Shown here: piece after piece, positions 36,277 through 45,451 of the stretch
How the letters are laid out: each line of letters starts with the position of its first letter
How positions within the stretch are numbered: the first letter of the stretch is position 1
Assembly: GCF_011193355.1 (NCBI RefSeq)
Contig: NZ_CP049780.1
Location: 569,686-633,685 of the forward strand
Direction of reading: 5' to 3'
Source: Streptomyces sp. JB150
GTDB taxonomy: Bacteria > Actinomycetota > Actinomycetes > Streptomycetales > Streptomycetaceae
DNA length: 64,000 nucleotides
Position numbers and translations under genes: made by a program
The notes under the pieces: model-generated
Told to the model about the DNA's origin: nothing
The model's database searches: none
What the model saw: the letters and a program-made list of their open reading frames with translations, nothing else

Positions 36277-38229
36277 ATGACCGTGTTCTTCTTCGACGTC
36301 GGGGCGACGTTGGCGGATGTCAGTGTCGAGGCCGACGGCTCGCTGCGCCTCCAGGTCCGGCCTCGCGTCGCGGACGTGCTGCATGATCTTTCGGGGACGC
36401 GTAAGGGCATCCTGTCCGATCCGGGGCCGGGCGAGGAGACGCGTGCGCGGGCGGCGGCGGCCCTCGACGCGGCCTTCGGCGACCACTTCACGGACACGCG
36501 TCTCATCCACTGGGGGCCGAAGACCGATCGCGCGCTCTTCGACGCGGCGGTGGCGAGCGCGGGCGGGGCGTCCGGGGGCGAGGTGTGCGTCTTCGTCGGC
36601 GAGGACCCCGACGAACGCGCCCTCGCGCGGCAGGCGGGTCTGCGCACGGCGGCCCACCCGGTGTTCGCGCGGGCAGCCGCCGAGGAACGGCCCGTGTTCT
36701 GGGCGTGGATCGAGGTGCCGGAGGGCCGCGGCCTGGCCGAGCTGGCGGAGGCCGTGGACGGCACGGAGGCCGTTCCCGTGCACGTCCCGTCCCCCCGGCG
36801 GGTGCTCGCCATGGCGAGCGCGCTCGGCGTGGCGGACCTGCGGCGCGGCGGCTTCACCGCCGAGGTCCGCGACGAGGTGGCGGCCACGACGGCGTTCCTG
36901 GTCCGCGACGACCGGCCGGTCGCGGTCCCCGAGGCCTTCGCCGGCGCCTCGGACGGGTCGCGGGCGGCGGCCGAGGCCTCCGCCCGCGCCACGGCGGCGT
37001 ACGGCTTCCTCACCGACGGGCTGCCCGCGGACGCGCCGCCACCGCTGTCGCTGGGCGCCGCTCCGGGCGGTGTCTACGTCGCCGCGCCCGCCGGTGTCCC
37101 GGTCGAGGACCTGCACCCTCCGGGTGCCAGGCCCGGGCACACCGAACGCCTGCTGCCCGACCCGGCGCTCCTGTCCCGCCCCGGCGTGCCGCAGGCCCGC
37201 GCCCTCGCCGAGGGCGCGGCCGAGGGGTTCGCCGCCGGGCAGCCCTCCCCGCGGGTCATGGCCGCGGTGACCGCCGCCGTGACGCCGGACGCCCTGCGCG
37301 CCCACGTGGCGCGGCTCTCGGGCGCCGCCCCGCTCGTGGACGGCGTGGAGCCGGCGGTCCGCAGTCGGGACGCGTCCGCCGACGACAACCCGCGTGTCGT
37401 CGACGCCCTCACGGACCGGTTGCGCGACCTGGGCCTGACCGTCCGGCGGCACGAGTTCACCTGGCGCGGACACCGGTTGTCCAACGTGGAGGCCGAGCAC
37501 CGCGTCGAGGGCGCCGACGCCACCGTCCTCGTCACGGCCCACCTGGACTCCACGGCGTCCGGCGGTGACTTCACCGACGAGCACGGTGAGGCGCGCCCGT
37601 ACGACCCGGCGGTGGACCCCGCTCCGGGCGCGGACGACGACGCGAGCGGCACCGCGGCGGTGCTGACCGCGGCGGAGAGCCTGCGCGCGCTCGTCGCGGA
37701 CGGCGGCGCACCGGCGCTGAACGTGCGTTTCGTCCTGTTCAACGCCGAGGAGCAGGGGCTCGTCGGCAGCAAGTTCTACGCGCGCGCCGCCGCGGCGAGG
37801 GGTGACGCCATCGTCGGCGTCTTCCAGATGGACATGATCGCCGGCCGTCAGGGCGGCAGCCCGCCGCGGATGGAGATCCACACCGGCTCACGGGTGCCCG
37901 GCCCGGTCGTGGACGCGTCGAACGCGCTCGGCGGCCTGGTCGCCGACACCACCCGGGCCCTCTCCCCCGAGTTCACGGTCCAGCGGCTCACCGGCCCGGA
38001 CGATCCCGCGGTGGGGCGCAGCGACCACGCGAGCTTCCACGAGCGGGGGTGGGCGGCCGTCGCCGTGTCCGAGGACCTGTTCTCGACACCCGACGGCGCG
38101 CCGGGGACCGGCACCCGGCAGTACCACACCCCCGGCGACACCCTGTCCGACGCGGACCACGACCCGCGGTACGCGGCGACGATCGCCCGCTCGGTCACGG
38201 CGACCGCGCTGACGGTCGCGGGCCTGTGA
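36277..38229 (+). CDS. HAD-like domain fused to an M28 zinc aminopeptidase
   Basis: A 650-residue fusion without a signal peptide. Residues 1-135 look like a HAD hydrolase (FFFDVGATLAD, KGILSDPGPGEE, FVGEDPDERALARQAGLRTA), but the second catalytic Asp of DxD is G, so phosphatase activity is doubtful. A linker of about 230 residues resembles a propeptide-like region. Residues 375-650 are an M28 peptidase with all zinc ligands: H in VTAHLDSTAS, D in GADDDASGTAAV, EE in LFNAEEQGLVGSK, D in QMDMIAG and H in SDHASFHERGW. Start ATG 36277 has GGAG 7 bases upstream. It lies 110 bases ahead of a second metallopeptidase gene, a probable functional partner. Confidence 0.82.
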   Translation: MTVFFFDVGATLADVSVEADGSLRLQVRPRVADVLHDLSGTRKGILSDPGPGEETRARAAAALDAAFGDHFTDTRLIHWGPKTDRALFDAAVASAGGASGGEVCVFVGEDPDERALARQAGLRTAAHPVFARAAAEERPVFWAWIEVPEGRGLAELAEAVDGTEAVPVHVPSPRRVLAMASALGVADLRRGGFTAEVRDEVAATTAFLVRDDRPVAVPEAFAGASDGSRAAAEASARATAAYGFLTDGLPADAPPPLSLGAAPGGVYVAAPAGVPVEDLHPPGARPGHTERLLPDPALLSRPGVPQARALAEGAAEGFAAGQPSPRVMAAVTAAVTPDALRAHVARLSGAAPLVDGVEPAVRSRDASADDNPRVVDALTDRLRDLGLTVRRHEFTWRGHRLSNVEAEHRVEGADATVLVTAHLDSTASGGDFTDEHGEARPYDPAVDPAPGADDDASGTAAVLTAAESLRALVADGGAPALNVRFVLFNAEEQGLVGSKFYARAAAARGDAIVGVFQMDMIAGRQGGSPPRMEIHTGSRVPGPVVDASNALGGLVADTTRALSPEFTVQRLTGPDDPAVGRSDHASFHERGWAAVAVSEDLFSTPDGAPGTGTRQYHTPGDTLSDADHDPRYAATIARSVTATALTVAGL

Positions 38230-38281
38230 CCGCCGCCCCGCCGGTGCCCGCGCTCGCACCGCACCGACGACCCGTTCCCCT

Positions 38282-38317
38282 CCGACCGGCCGTTCCGCAC
38301 CGACCGGCCGTTCCGCA
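38282..38317. repeat. 18-bp tandem duplication before the M36 peptidase gene
   Basis: CCGACCGGCCGTTCCGCA is present twice in direct succession (38282-38299, 38300-38317), in the short gap between the two peptidase genes and 22 bases before the second start codon. Confidence 0.8.
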
Positions 38318-38338
38318 CCACGAGCACGAGGACCGACC

Positions 38339-40363
38339 ATGACCGACCTGATCGACAAACGGGATCTGGACTACGACCGGCTGACGGCGGTCGGCGGAGC
38401 GGAGGCGTTCCTCGACGCGACCGAGCGGGTGGCGGCCGAGGTGGACCACACCCTCGTCGCCGAACCCGGCAAGGTGAACCACTTCACCGGTCACCTCACC
38501 GAACTGCGCGTCGAGGGCGCACCCGGCCTCACCGGGGAGCCGGGCGCGCAGGCCACCGAGGCCGACTACGCCGCGCAGGCGAGGAGTTACCTGTCGTCCG
38601 TGGCGGAGGCGATGGGCTTCGCCGCCGACGAGCCCCCCGAGTTCGTGGCCGATCCGCGGGTGACCGCCACGAGTGAGGGCACGCGCGTGGTCAGCCTGCA
38701 GCAGACGCACAACGGCATCGAGGTGTGGGGGATGGCGCCGAAGGTGTGGCTGCGCCAGGACGGCACGGTGGACCGGGTCGTCGGCGACACGGTGAGCGTG
38801 CCGGCGAACGTCCCGGCCGTCCCGGCGGTGCCGGTCGAGGCGGCGCTGGCCGTCGCCGCGGCGAAGGCGGCCGCACCGCGGACGCTCGAAGGACCGTTCG
38901 GCGCCGACGAGTTGCCCGCCCTGGACCTGTCCGGCGGCTTCGAGCGGTTGTCGCACCACGCGGTCAACGACCAGCCGACGGCCTTCGCCCAGGGCCCGTT
39001 CGACGAGGCGGTCCCCGCCCGGCTGGTGTATCTGTACATGGGCGGCGACATCAGGCTGACCTGGGCGTTCACCTTTTCGCGGGCCAATTTCGCCGTGCAG
39101 TACCAGGCGTTGGTGGAGGCCGACGACCGTACGCGGGACACGGACGCGCCGGAGATCCTCTACTTCCAGGACGTGGCGAACCGCGTCGTCGAAGGGCGCG
39201 TCTGCCGGCGCAATCCGGCCGAGAGCGGCTTCGACCGGGTGCCGTTCCCGCTGCCGCTCAGCGAGTATCCGACCGAGCAGCCCGCCGCCCCGCTGCCCGG
39301 GTTCCCCGGCCCGTGGGCGGGGTTCCAGGACGGGCACGTGGCGACGGTCGGCAACAACGTGGTGGCCGTCGACGGGGCCAGCGGGCGGACCTTCGAGATC
39401 AGCACGGACCCGCAGGGCAACGCCGTGTTCAACCCGCCGCCCGGCTCACCCGAGGAGTTCGTCACCAACATCTTCTTCTTCTGCAACTACATGCACGACT
39501 TCTTCATGATGCTCGGCTTCACGGAGAAGCACGGCAACTTCCAGATTACGAACGTGTCCGGGGAGGGTGAGGGCGCCGACCCCGTCCGGGCCTTCGCGCA
39601 CCCGCAACCGGTCCTCGGCACGGCCAACATGGCCACCCGGGCCGACGGCAGGGAGGCCGTCATGAACATGGGCCTGGTCCGCTCCACGGGCCGGCACACG
39701 GCCCTGGACGGGGACGTCGTGGTGCACGAGTTCGTGCACGGAGTGTCCAACCGGCTGGTGGGCGGTCTGCACGACGCGGAAGGGCTGCGGGAGCAGCAGT
39801 CCCGGGCGATGGGCGAGGGCTGGTCGGACTTCTTCGCGCTCACCACCCGCAACTGCTCGCTGGAGCCGGAACGGGTCGTCGTCGGCAACTGGGTGATCGA
39901 CGATCCGGGCGGCATCCGCCAGCGGCCCTACGACGCGTCGTACCCGGGCGGCTTCGGGGACATCGGCAAGGGTCCGAGGGAACTGGCGGACGGCCTGGAC
40001 TACACGAAGATCCACAACGTGGGCGAGATCTGGTGCGCGACGCTCCTGGAGCTGACCCGCCGGATCACCACCGTGCTCGGCGACAAGGAGCGGGCCTACC
40101 GGGTGACGTGGCAGGCGGTCGTCGACGGCCTGAAGCTCACCCCGAAGAACCCGACCTTCCTCACCGCCCGCGACGCGGTCCTGCGCGCCCTGCGGGACCT
40201 GCGCGGCGGCCGGCTCACCGAGGCCGAGTACCCGGCGGTCCGGCAGGCCGCGTGGGAGTCCTTCGCGAGGTTCGGCATGGGCTTCGACGCGTTCTGCCCG
40301 ACGGCGTCCTTGGGCGGCTGCCGGGCGGGCGGCGAGCTGCCGCCGCCCGGCCACGAGGACTGA
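38339..40363 (+). CDS. M36 (fungalysin-like) metallopeptidase without signal peptide
   Basis: A 674-residue zinc endopeptidase. The N-terminal half is an FTP-type inhibitory propeptide (YLSSVAEAMGFA, VVSLQQTHNGIEVWG); the catalytic half has FFFCNYMHDFFMMLGF, the HExxH site in VVVHEFVHGVSNRLVGG and the third zinc ligand E in MGEGWSDFFAL, all typical of M36. Fungalysins are normally secreted, yet the N-terminus MTDLIDKRDLDYDRL has no signal or lipobox, and no upstream in-frame extension supplies one. It may act inside the cell, be released by lysis or leave by a non-Sec route (inference). The ATG at 38339 has GAGGA 6 bases upstream; it follows the HAD/M28 gene on the same strand. Confidence 0.88.
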   Translation: MTDLIDKRDLDYDRLTAVGGAEAFLDATERVAAEVDHTLVAEPGKVNHFTGHLTELRVEGAPGLTGEPGAQATEADYAAQARSYLSSVAEAMGFAADEPPEFVADPRVTATSEGTRVVSLQQTHNGIEVWGMAPKVWLRQDGTVDRVVGDTVSVPANVPAVPAVPVEAALAVAAAKAAAPRTLEGPFGADELPALDLSGGFERLSHHAVNDQPTAFAQGPFDEAVPARLVYLYMGGDIRLTWAFTFSRANFAVQYQALVEADDRTRDTDAPEILYFQDVANRVVEGRVCRRNPAESGFDRVPFPLPLSEYPTEQPAAPLPGFPGPWAGFQDGHVATVGNNVVAVDGASGRTFEISTDPQGNAVFNPPPGSPEEFVTNIFFFCNYMHDFFMMLGFTEKHGNFQITNVSGEGEGADPVRAFAHPQPVLGTANMATRADGREAVMNMGLVRSTGRHTALDGDVVVHEFVHGVSNRLVGGLHDAEGLREQQSRAMGEGWSDFFALTTRNCSLEPERVVVGNWVIDDPGGIRQRPYDASYPGGFGDIGKGPRELADGLDYTKIHNVGEIWCATLLELTRRITTVLGDKERAYRVTWQAVVDGLKLTPKNPTFLTARDAVLRALRDLRGGRLTEAEYPAVRQAAWESFARFGMGFDAFCPTASLGGCRAGGELPPPGHED

Positions 40364-40390
40364 GGACCAGGGGCTGAGGATCCGAGGCTG

Positions 40391-40786
40391 TCAGCTCTCC
40401 TGGAGCACGGCGAGGACGTTGCCGGCCGGGTCGGTGAACCAGGCGATCGCCGCCGGGCCTTCGCCGCCCCCGCCGCGTACGACGCCCTTGTCGTCGTGGT
40501 CGAACTCGGGGTAGCGCTCCAGGGTGACGCCGCGCTGTTCCAGTCCGGCGACGGCGGCGTCGATGTCGTCGACGGGGAAGTTGAGGATCGTGAACGTCGC
40601 GGGGGTGTGCGTCTCCTTCGGGTAGACGAAGACACGCGCGCCGCTGCCGAGCCTGAGGATCAGCATCCGCATGGCTCCCTGCCCGGCCTCCTGCACGTCG
40701 ATGCCGAGCGTGTCACCGTAGAACCGGCGGGCCGCGTCGAGGTCGTCGACCGAGAAGCCGCTGAACGCCTGCGATTGACCGAACAT
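40391..40786 (-). CDS. VOC (glyoxalase-like) superfamily protein
   Basis: A 131-residue vicinal-oxygen-chelate protein: [51 protein letters not shown] and the C-terminal [19 protein letters not shown] form the two beta-alpha-beta-beta-beta modules. Members include glyoxalases, dioxygenases and resistance proteins; this short single-domain type is usually unassigned. The ATG at 40786 has AAGGAG 9 bases upstream. Confidence 0.85.
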   Translation of the reverse strand: MFGQSQAFSGFSVDDLDAARRFYGDTLGIDVQEAGQGAMRMLILRLGSGARVFVYPKETHTPATFTILNFPVDDIDAAVAGLEQRGVTLERYPEFDHDDKGVVRGGGGEGPAAIAWFTDPAGNVLAVLQES

Positions 40787-40852
40787 GCCGGGTTGCTCCT
40801 TCGCGGGTGAGCCGTGCCGGCGTCGGGGGCCTGACGCCCGCCCGGAGCCGGC

Positions 40853-41206
40853 TCAGTCGTGGGACTCGTCGTCGCCGGTGGGATCGTGGCCCCAGTTCAT
40901 GAGCGAGTGACGCCACCGGGAGTCGCCTACGTCTCCCGCCGGCCGTTGCGCGAGATGGCGGCGGATGTAGCCGGTGACCTTGCGCATGTGCTGGTAGTCG
41001 GCGTCCGAGAGGTCGCTCTGCTTCTTGCGCAGGATGTCCACGATGGCGCGCCCGGAGGCGTGGCCGGTCGACTCGCCGCCGTCCTTGTGCTGCCCGGCGG
41101 CCTGGGACTCGTCGGTGGCGAGCCACTTCTCCAGCCGGGCGGGCCGCATGTTGACCAGTTCCCGGAACGTCTCCCGGATCCGGCGCCGCTCGTCCTCGGT
41201 CGTCAC
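40853..41206 (-). CDS. DUF3140 family small protein
   Basis: A 117-residue charged, helical protein: ERRRIRETFRELVNMRPARL, EKWLATDESQAAG, ASGRAIVDILRKKQ and the conserved end MNWGHDP. DUF3140 proteins are found in actinobacteria and fungi next to DUF2945 genes, as here (15 bases downstream of one); they are of unknown function and usually counted among stress-related proteins. Start GTG 41206 with GGGGAC upstream. Confidence 0.8.
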   Translation of the reverse strand: MTTEDERRRIRETFRELVNMRPARLEKWLATDESQAAGQHKDGGESTGHASGRAIVDILRKKQSDLSDADYQHMRKVTGYIRRHLAQRPAGDVGDSRWRHSLMNWGHDPTGDDESHD

Positions 41207-41220
41207 GTCGCGTCCCCGTC

Positions 41221-41463
41221 CTACTTCTTCTTCTTGTTCTTCAGCGCCGAGGGCTTGTGCACGGCCGTGCGGCCGGACTTGTCGCTGCGCACCTCGTACT
41301 GCGGGTCCTCCGGGGAGGCGGCGACGGTGCGTCCGGCGGCCTCCGTCCGCTTGGTGATCTTCTTCTCCACGGTGCCCGACGTCTCGCTGCCGTGGCTCTG
41401 CCAGGCGACCTTGTCGCCCTTCTCGGGTTCCTTGCCCGACGAGGAGTGCTTGTCCTTCGCCAT
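41221..41463 (-). CDS. DUF2945 (Tudor-like) small protein
   Basis: An 80-residue basic protein: GDKVAWQSHGSETSGTVEKK, ASPEDPQYEVRSDKSGRTAV, ending LKNKKKK. The DUF2945 domain is a small Tudor/SH3-like barrel ('hypervirulence-associated' family). The K-rich tail suggests nucleic acid contact. Forms a pair with the DUF3140 gene behind it. ATG at 41463 with GAGGGAG upstream. Confidence 0.82.
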   Translation of the reverse strand: MAKDKHSSSGKEPEKGDKVAWQSHGSETSGTVEKKITKRTEAAGRTVAASPEDPQYEVRSDKSGRTAVHKPSALKNKKKK

Positions 41464-41696
41464 GGTGCCGCTCCCTCGGAAGACGGTGGGTCGACTTCCA
41501 CCTTGCAGGCCGTCGCCGCGGCTCGCACGCCGAGCAGGACGTCCGCCGAGGGGGCGGGCGGGGCATGTCCGCCGAGCGGGTGACCGGCGGCGGCCGGGCC
41601 CGCGCGCGGCCGCGGCGGAGCCGCCGCGGCGGGGAAGGCATCGGGACGCCTGCCGGCGCGCAGACGGCGCGCCGCGCGGAAGGGAGCTGGTGACCG

Positions 41697-42185
41697 ATGC
41701 AGACGTTCTTGCCGCACCCCGACTTCCGGCAGACCGCCCTGCTGCTGGACCGGCGCCGGTTGGGCAAGCAGCGGGTCGAGGCGCTGCAGGTGCTGCGTGG
41801 CCTGACCGTGCCGGGCTACGGGTGGCGCCGGCACCCGGCGGTACGGATGTGGACCGGCTACGAGGAGGCCCTGGTCCGGTACGGCCTGGAGATCTGCCGG
41901 GTCTGGCGGGAGCAGGGCCACCAGGACAGCTGCGCCGCCTCCCTGGTCGCCGGGCTGGCCCCGTACCGGCCGGGCGCCCCGGTGCGCGGGCAGGCGGAGC
42001 TGGCGGCGGCCGGTGAGCTGCCGCCGTGGCTCGGCGACGAGGCCTTCCACGAGAGCCACCGCTCGGCGCTCGTCCGCAAGGACCCGGAGGTGTACGCCGG
42101 GCTGTTCCCCGGGGTGCCGGACGACCTGCCCTACGTGTGGCCCGCCTCGGACCGCGAACCGCGGCAGACGCCCACGGACGGGTGA
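41697..42185 (+). CDS. MSMEG_6728-family protein, pyrimidine-dimer-glycosylase-like
   Basis: A 162-residue protein opening MQTFLPHPDFRQTALLLDRR and RLGKQRVEALQVLRGL, with GYGWRRHPAVRMWTGYEEAL following. This is the actinobacterial MSMEG_6728 family, related to small proteins annotated as pyrimidine dimer DNA glycosylases. The biochemical activity has to my knowledge not been settled; conserved R/K and H residues in the first 60 residues are possible active-site groups. It is convergent with a spore-photolyase-like gene, which makes a UV-repair neighbourhood attractive but unproven. Confidence 0.75.
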   Translation: MQTFLPHPDFRQTALLLDRRRLGKQRVEALQVLRGLTVPGYGWRRHPAVRMWTGYEEALVRYGLEICRVWREQGHQDSCAASLVAGLAPYRPGAPVRGQAELAAAGELPPWLGDEAFHESHRSALVRKDPEVYAGLFPGVPDDLPYVWPASDREPRQTPTDG

Positions 42186-42224
42186 GCCGCCCCCCGTGCC
42201 GCGGCGGCGACGGCGTGCCGCGAC

Positions 42225-42289
42225 GGCGGCGCTCAGAAGGCGTACCGGCGGGCGTCCGCCGCAGTGGCGGCGCTCAGAAGGCGTACCGG
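42225..42289. repeat. 24-bp direct duplication at the end of the radical-SAM gene
   Basis: A 24-base sequence (GGCGGCGCTCAGAAGG followed by CGTACCGG) occurs at 42225-42248 and 42266-42289, 41 bases apart. The second copy contains the last codons and the stop (RYAF-stop on the minus strand) of the gene; the first is a spare copy of that 3' end outside it. Confidence 0.9.
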
Positions 42290-43449
42290 ACGCGCAGCCA
42301 CGGTGTGTGGCGGTCGATGAGCGTGCGCAGGGCGGCCACCGCCTCCGCCTTGACCGCGTTGCGGTAGCGGACGTTCACCGCGCCGTTCTCGGAGCGCTTG
42401 GCCTGCTGGAGGTCCGGCTGCCACAGGACGTCCTCGGCGCGCGGGTGCCAGCCGAGGTTGACCTCGTGCAGCTCCCGGTTGTGCGTCAGCATGATCACCT
42501 CGGCGGCGGCCTGCCGCTTCACCCGCTGGGGCAGCACGTCGTCGAGCCGGGTCAGCAGCTCCGCCCAGGCCTCCTGCCAGCCGGGGCGGATCACCACGGG
42601 CGAAAGGTTGAAGTGCACCTCGTACCCGGCGTCCAGGAAGTCCGCGGCGGCGGCGACGCGCTCGGCGACGGGTGAGGTGCGCACGTCCAGCAGCCGGGAG
42701 TCGTCCGGCGGCATCAGCGAGAAGCGGATCCGGGTGCGGCCCCGCGGGTCCAGGGCGAGCAGGTCGGGGTTGACGAACTTGGTGGCGAAGGACGCCTTCG
42801 CGGTGGGCCACTGCCGGAAGGCGTGCACGAGATCCGCGGTGTTGTCGCAGATCAGGGCGTCCACCGAGCAGTCGCCGTTCTCGCCGACGTCGTACACCCA
42901 GGACACGTCGTCGCACTGGTTCGGCTCGGTCTTGGGCCCCTGCCGCGCGATGTGCCGGGCGATGCCGGCGATGATCCGGTCGATGTTGGTGAAGACGGTG
43001 ATCGGGTTGGCGTACCCCTTGCGCCGGGGCACATAGCAGTAGGCGCAGGCCATGGCGCAGCCGTTGGAGGCGCCCGGCGCGATCCAGTCCGCGGACCGGC
43101 CGTTGGGGCGCACGGTGAGCGCCTTGCGCTCCCCCAGGACCAGCGTCTCCCCCTTGACGCGGACCCAGCGCTCGACGTTCCCCTCGTTGCCGTGCAGTCC
43201 GGGGATGCGCCAGTGCGAGTCGACGGTGATCAGCCGCGCCTCGGGGAACCGGGCGATGATCTGCCGGCCGCGTGGGGAGGCGGCCGCCGCGGGCTCGGCG
43301 TGGATCTCCCGCACGAACAGCAGCCGGCGGGCCGTGGCGGAGTCGCGGAACAACGGTCCTTCGGGAACCTTCGCCGGCTCGCCGCCGAGGGCGTCGAGGC
43401 CGAAGAGCGTGCCGGAGCCGTCGTCCGGGACGGGGGACGGGTGGTGCAT
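42274..43449 (-). CDS. Radical SAM protein of the spore photoproduct lyase family
   Basis: A 391-residue protein. The radical-SAM cluster motif CxxxCxxC is seen in NGCAMACAYCYVPRRKG near residue 140; WIAPGASNGCAMACAYC, KTEPNQCDDVSWVYDVGENG and FSLMPPDDSRLLD are typical of the SPL-family proteins of actinobacteria. True spore photoproduct lyase repairs thymine dimers of the spore type; whether this branch does so is unknown. The ATG at 43449 was chosen because the family's N-terminus (LFGLDALGGEPAKVPEGPLF) starts shortly after it. Confidence 0.87.
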   Translation of the reverse strand: MHHPSPVPDDGSGTLFGLDALGGEPAKVPEGPLFRDSATARRLLFVREIHAEPAAAASPRGRQIIARFPEARLITVDSHWRIPGLHGNEGNVERWVRVKGETLVLGERKALTVRPNGRSADWIAPGASNGCAMACAYCYVPRRKGYANPITVFTNIDRIIAGIARHIARQGPKTEPNQCDDVSWVYDVGENGDCSVDALICDNTADLVHAFRQWPTAKASFATKFVNPDLLALDPRGRTRIRFSLMPPDDSRLLDVRTSPVAERVAAAADFLDAGYEVHFNLSPVVIRPGWQEAWAELLTRLDDVLPQRVKRQAAAEVIMLTHNRELHEVNLGWHPRAEDVLWQPDLQQAKRSENGAVNVRYRNAVKAEAVAALRTLIDRHTPWLRVRYAF

Positions 43450-43689
43450 GGCTGCTCCGGTGCGAGGGTGCGCGGACGCGAGGATGCGCGGGGTTCGGTC
43501 TGGTGCCCGGGGTACCGCCGGCGCGTGGTGTGCGGCCGGTACGGTACGCCGCTTCCCCTCCACTGTACGGGGCTCACCGCACGTCCCCGCCGGCTCACGG
43601 CCCGTACCGGGTGTCGCCGGAACGGAGTGCGGCGGAGCAGTATGGACAGACGTCACCTGTCGCCGGCCGGGGAAGGAGGGGAGGGCATC

Positions 43690-44574
43690 ATGCGACTGCC
43701 CCCGAGCCTGGACCCGCTGCGCGACCGGATGGGCGAGGCGATCTTCTCGCGGGTCGCCGGGCCGCAGGGCGCGCGGAACCGGGCGCACATCCACGGCGCG
43801 CCGGGTCCGCGCTGGTTCGGCCCCGAGCGGCCGGTCCGCCAGGTCCACGGCGACGCGTCGATGTTCATCGGCGGCCTGGCCGCCCTGCTGCTGCAGTCGC
43901 TGCACCCGCTGGCCATGGCCGCTGTGGCCGCGCACTCCGGCTTCCGCGGTGACCCCTGGGGGCGGCTGCAGCGGACCAGCACCTTCCTCGCCGTCACCAC
44001 CTACGGCCCGGCCGGCAGCGCGCAGGCGGCCTGCGACCGGGTGCGGGCGGTCCACGAGCGGGTCCGCGGCACCACCGCCGACGGCCTCCCGTACGCCGCC
44101 TCGGACCCGCACCTGCTGTGCTGGGTGCACATCGCGGAGGTCGACTGCTTCCTGCGCGCCCACCAGCGCTACGGCGCCCGCCCGCTGGACGACGCCGGCT
44201 GCGACGGGTACGTCGCGGACATGGCCCGTATCGCCACCGCGCTCGGCATTCCCGACCCGCCGGCCGACCGCGCCGGCCTCGCGGACCGGCTCGCCGCCTA
44301 CCGCGGTGAGCTGCGGGCGACGCCCGAGGCCCGCAGCACGGCGCGGTATCTGCTGCTGCGGCCGCCCGTCCCACTGGTGGCGCGGGTGCCCTACGGGGCC
44401 GTCGCCGCGTCCGCCGTCTCGCTGCTGCCGCCGTGGGCGGCCCGGGCCCTGTGGCTGCCCCGGCTCCCGGTGGCCGAGGAGGTGTGCGTACGCCCGCTCG
44501 GCACGGCCGTCACCGCGGGGATCCGCTGGGCGATGGCCCCGCGCCGGGAGGCGGCGGACGGGGGCCGGGCCTGA
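43690..44574 (+). CDS. MpaB/DUF2236-type oxygenase
   Basis: A 294-residue protein of the oxygenase MpaB / latex-clearing protein (DUF2236) family, a haem-b, all-helical fold. Family landmarks are VRQVHGDASMFIGGLAALLLQ near residue 60, SLHPLAMAAVAAHSGFRGDPWG, TSTFLAVTTYG, then ADGLPYAASDPHLLCWVHIAE with the conserved H and D/E. Substrates of most bacterial members are unknown; characterised relatives cleave isoprenoid double bonds. The ATG at 43690 follows GGAGG and GAGG sites. Confidence 0.85.
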   Translation: MRLPPSLDPLRDRMGEAIFSRVAGPQGARNRAHIHGAPGPRWFGPERPVRQVHGDASMFIGGLAALLLQSLHPLAMAAVAAHSGFRGDPWGRLQRTSTFLAVTTYGPAGSAQAACDRVRAVHERVRGTTADGLPYAASDPHLLCWVHIAEVDCFLRAHQRYGARPLDDAGCDGYVADMARIATALGIPDPPADRAGLADRLAAYRGELRATPEARSTARYLLLRPPVPLVARVPYGAVAASAVSLLPPWAARALWLPRLPVAEEVCVRPLGTAVTAGIRWAMAPRREAADGGRA

Positions 44575-44933
44575 CACCGGGATGACGGGACCGCGGCGGG
44601 CAGAACCGGCCGAGACGACGTATTCGCCACCGACGGCCCGGTCGCCGCCGGAGTTCAGGTGATCATGTGCCGGGGAACCGACGCGGGTCCTCGCCCAACC
44701 GCGTGCCCTGGGCCCGCCGGGCTCCCGAAGCTCGACTCCCGTGGAGCGGCGGCGAGTTCACTCCGCCGGTGGACGGACCTGCGCCGTTGGATGACCTCCC
44801 CCGGCGGCGACGGTGACCGGAGGCTCACCGACCGGATGACAGCCTGCAGACATATCGGACGCCGCCGGGGACGCCGCCGTATCTCCTCTAAACTCGGCGG
44901 AGTTCACGTCGAGCCGGTGGGAGGAGGGGGAGC
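44575..44933. other. Gene-free stretch
   Basis: No reading frame here looks protein-like on either strand. The end carries GTGGGAGGAGGGGGAGC, the ribosome-binding region of the next gene; CTCCTCTAAACTCGGCGGAG just before it has an A/T-rich centre that could be a -10 region. Nothing else recognised. Confidence 0.4.
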
Positions 44934-45374
44934 ATGACCCTCACGGAGGAGATGTGGCGCAAGTTCGTCGAGGAGTGCGCACACGGCGACGCGGCCGGGG
45001 CTCCCAGGGAACCGTCGGCTGCGGCGCGCGGTGCGGGCGCTCGGGTCCTGCCACCCGCCCCGCCCGCTCGCGAGGTCCGGGACGAGCCGGTCGGTGAGCT
45101 GTGGGAGCCGCAGAACAGCGCCGGTCCCGCGTGGCGCGACCTGGACGGTCCGGCCCGGCGCCGCCGGCTGCGGCAGGTGATCGGCACGGCCTGCGTCGGC
45201 GCGCTGCTGCTCGCACTGGCGTCCGTGGTCCCCGCGCACGCGCCCGGCGGGGACGAGGGCCCGGCGGACGCCACGGTCTCGGAGGCCACGCCGTCCCCGG
45301 TGACCACCACCCACGAGGGCCTGGACACGACGCCCCGCACCCACGCCTCCACCGGGTCACCTCACCTCGGCTGA
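44934..45374 (+). CDS. Hypothetical single-span membrane protein
   Basis: 146 residues: a soluble, acidic and proline-rich N-terminal part ([20 protein letters not shown]), a basic stretch RRRRLRQ, one transmembrane helix [18 protein letters not shown] and an extracytoplasmic Thr/Ser/Pro-rich tail. The topology (N-in, single helix, disordered outside) recalls small anti-sigma-like or envelope proteins, but no zinc-binding HxxxCxxC motif is present. The ATG has an excellent GGAGGAGGGGGAGC site. Confidence 0.65.
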   Translation: MTLTEEMWRKFVEECAHGDAAGAPREPSAAARGAGARVLPPAPPAREVRDEPVGELWEPQNSAGPAWRDLDGPARRRRLRQVIGTACVGALLLALASVVPAHAPGGDEGPADATVSEATPSPVTTTHEGLDTTPRTHASTGSPHLG

Positions 45375-45451
45375 GAGCGACGCCGCGTCAGCGGGCGCCG
45401 GCGGCCACCACGCCGCCGCGCCCGGACCCGTTCCCGCCACGGGAGGACCAC

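Noticed and set aside
44659..44937. 92-codon frame before the hypothetical membrane protein
   Set aside because: Arg/Gly-rich low-complexity translation, no ribosome-binding site, and it overlaps the start of a better gene.
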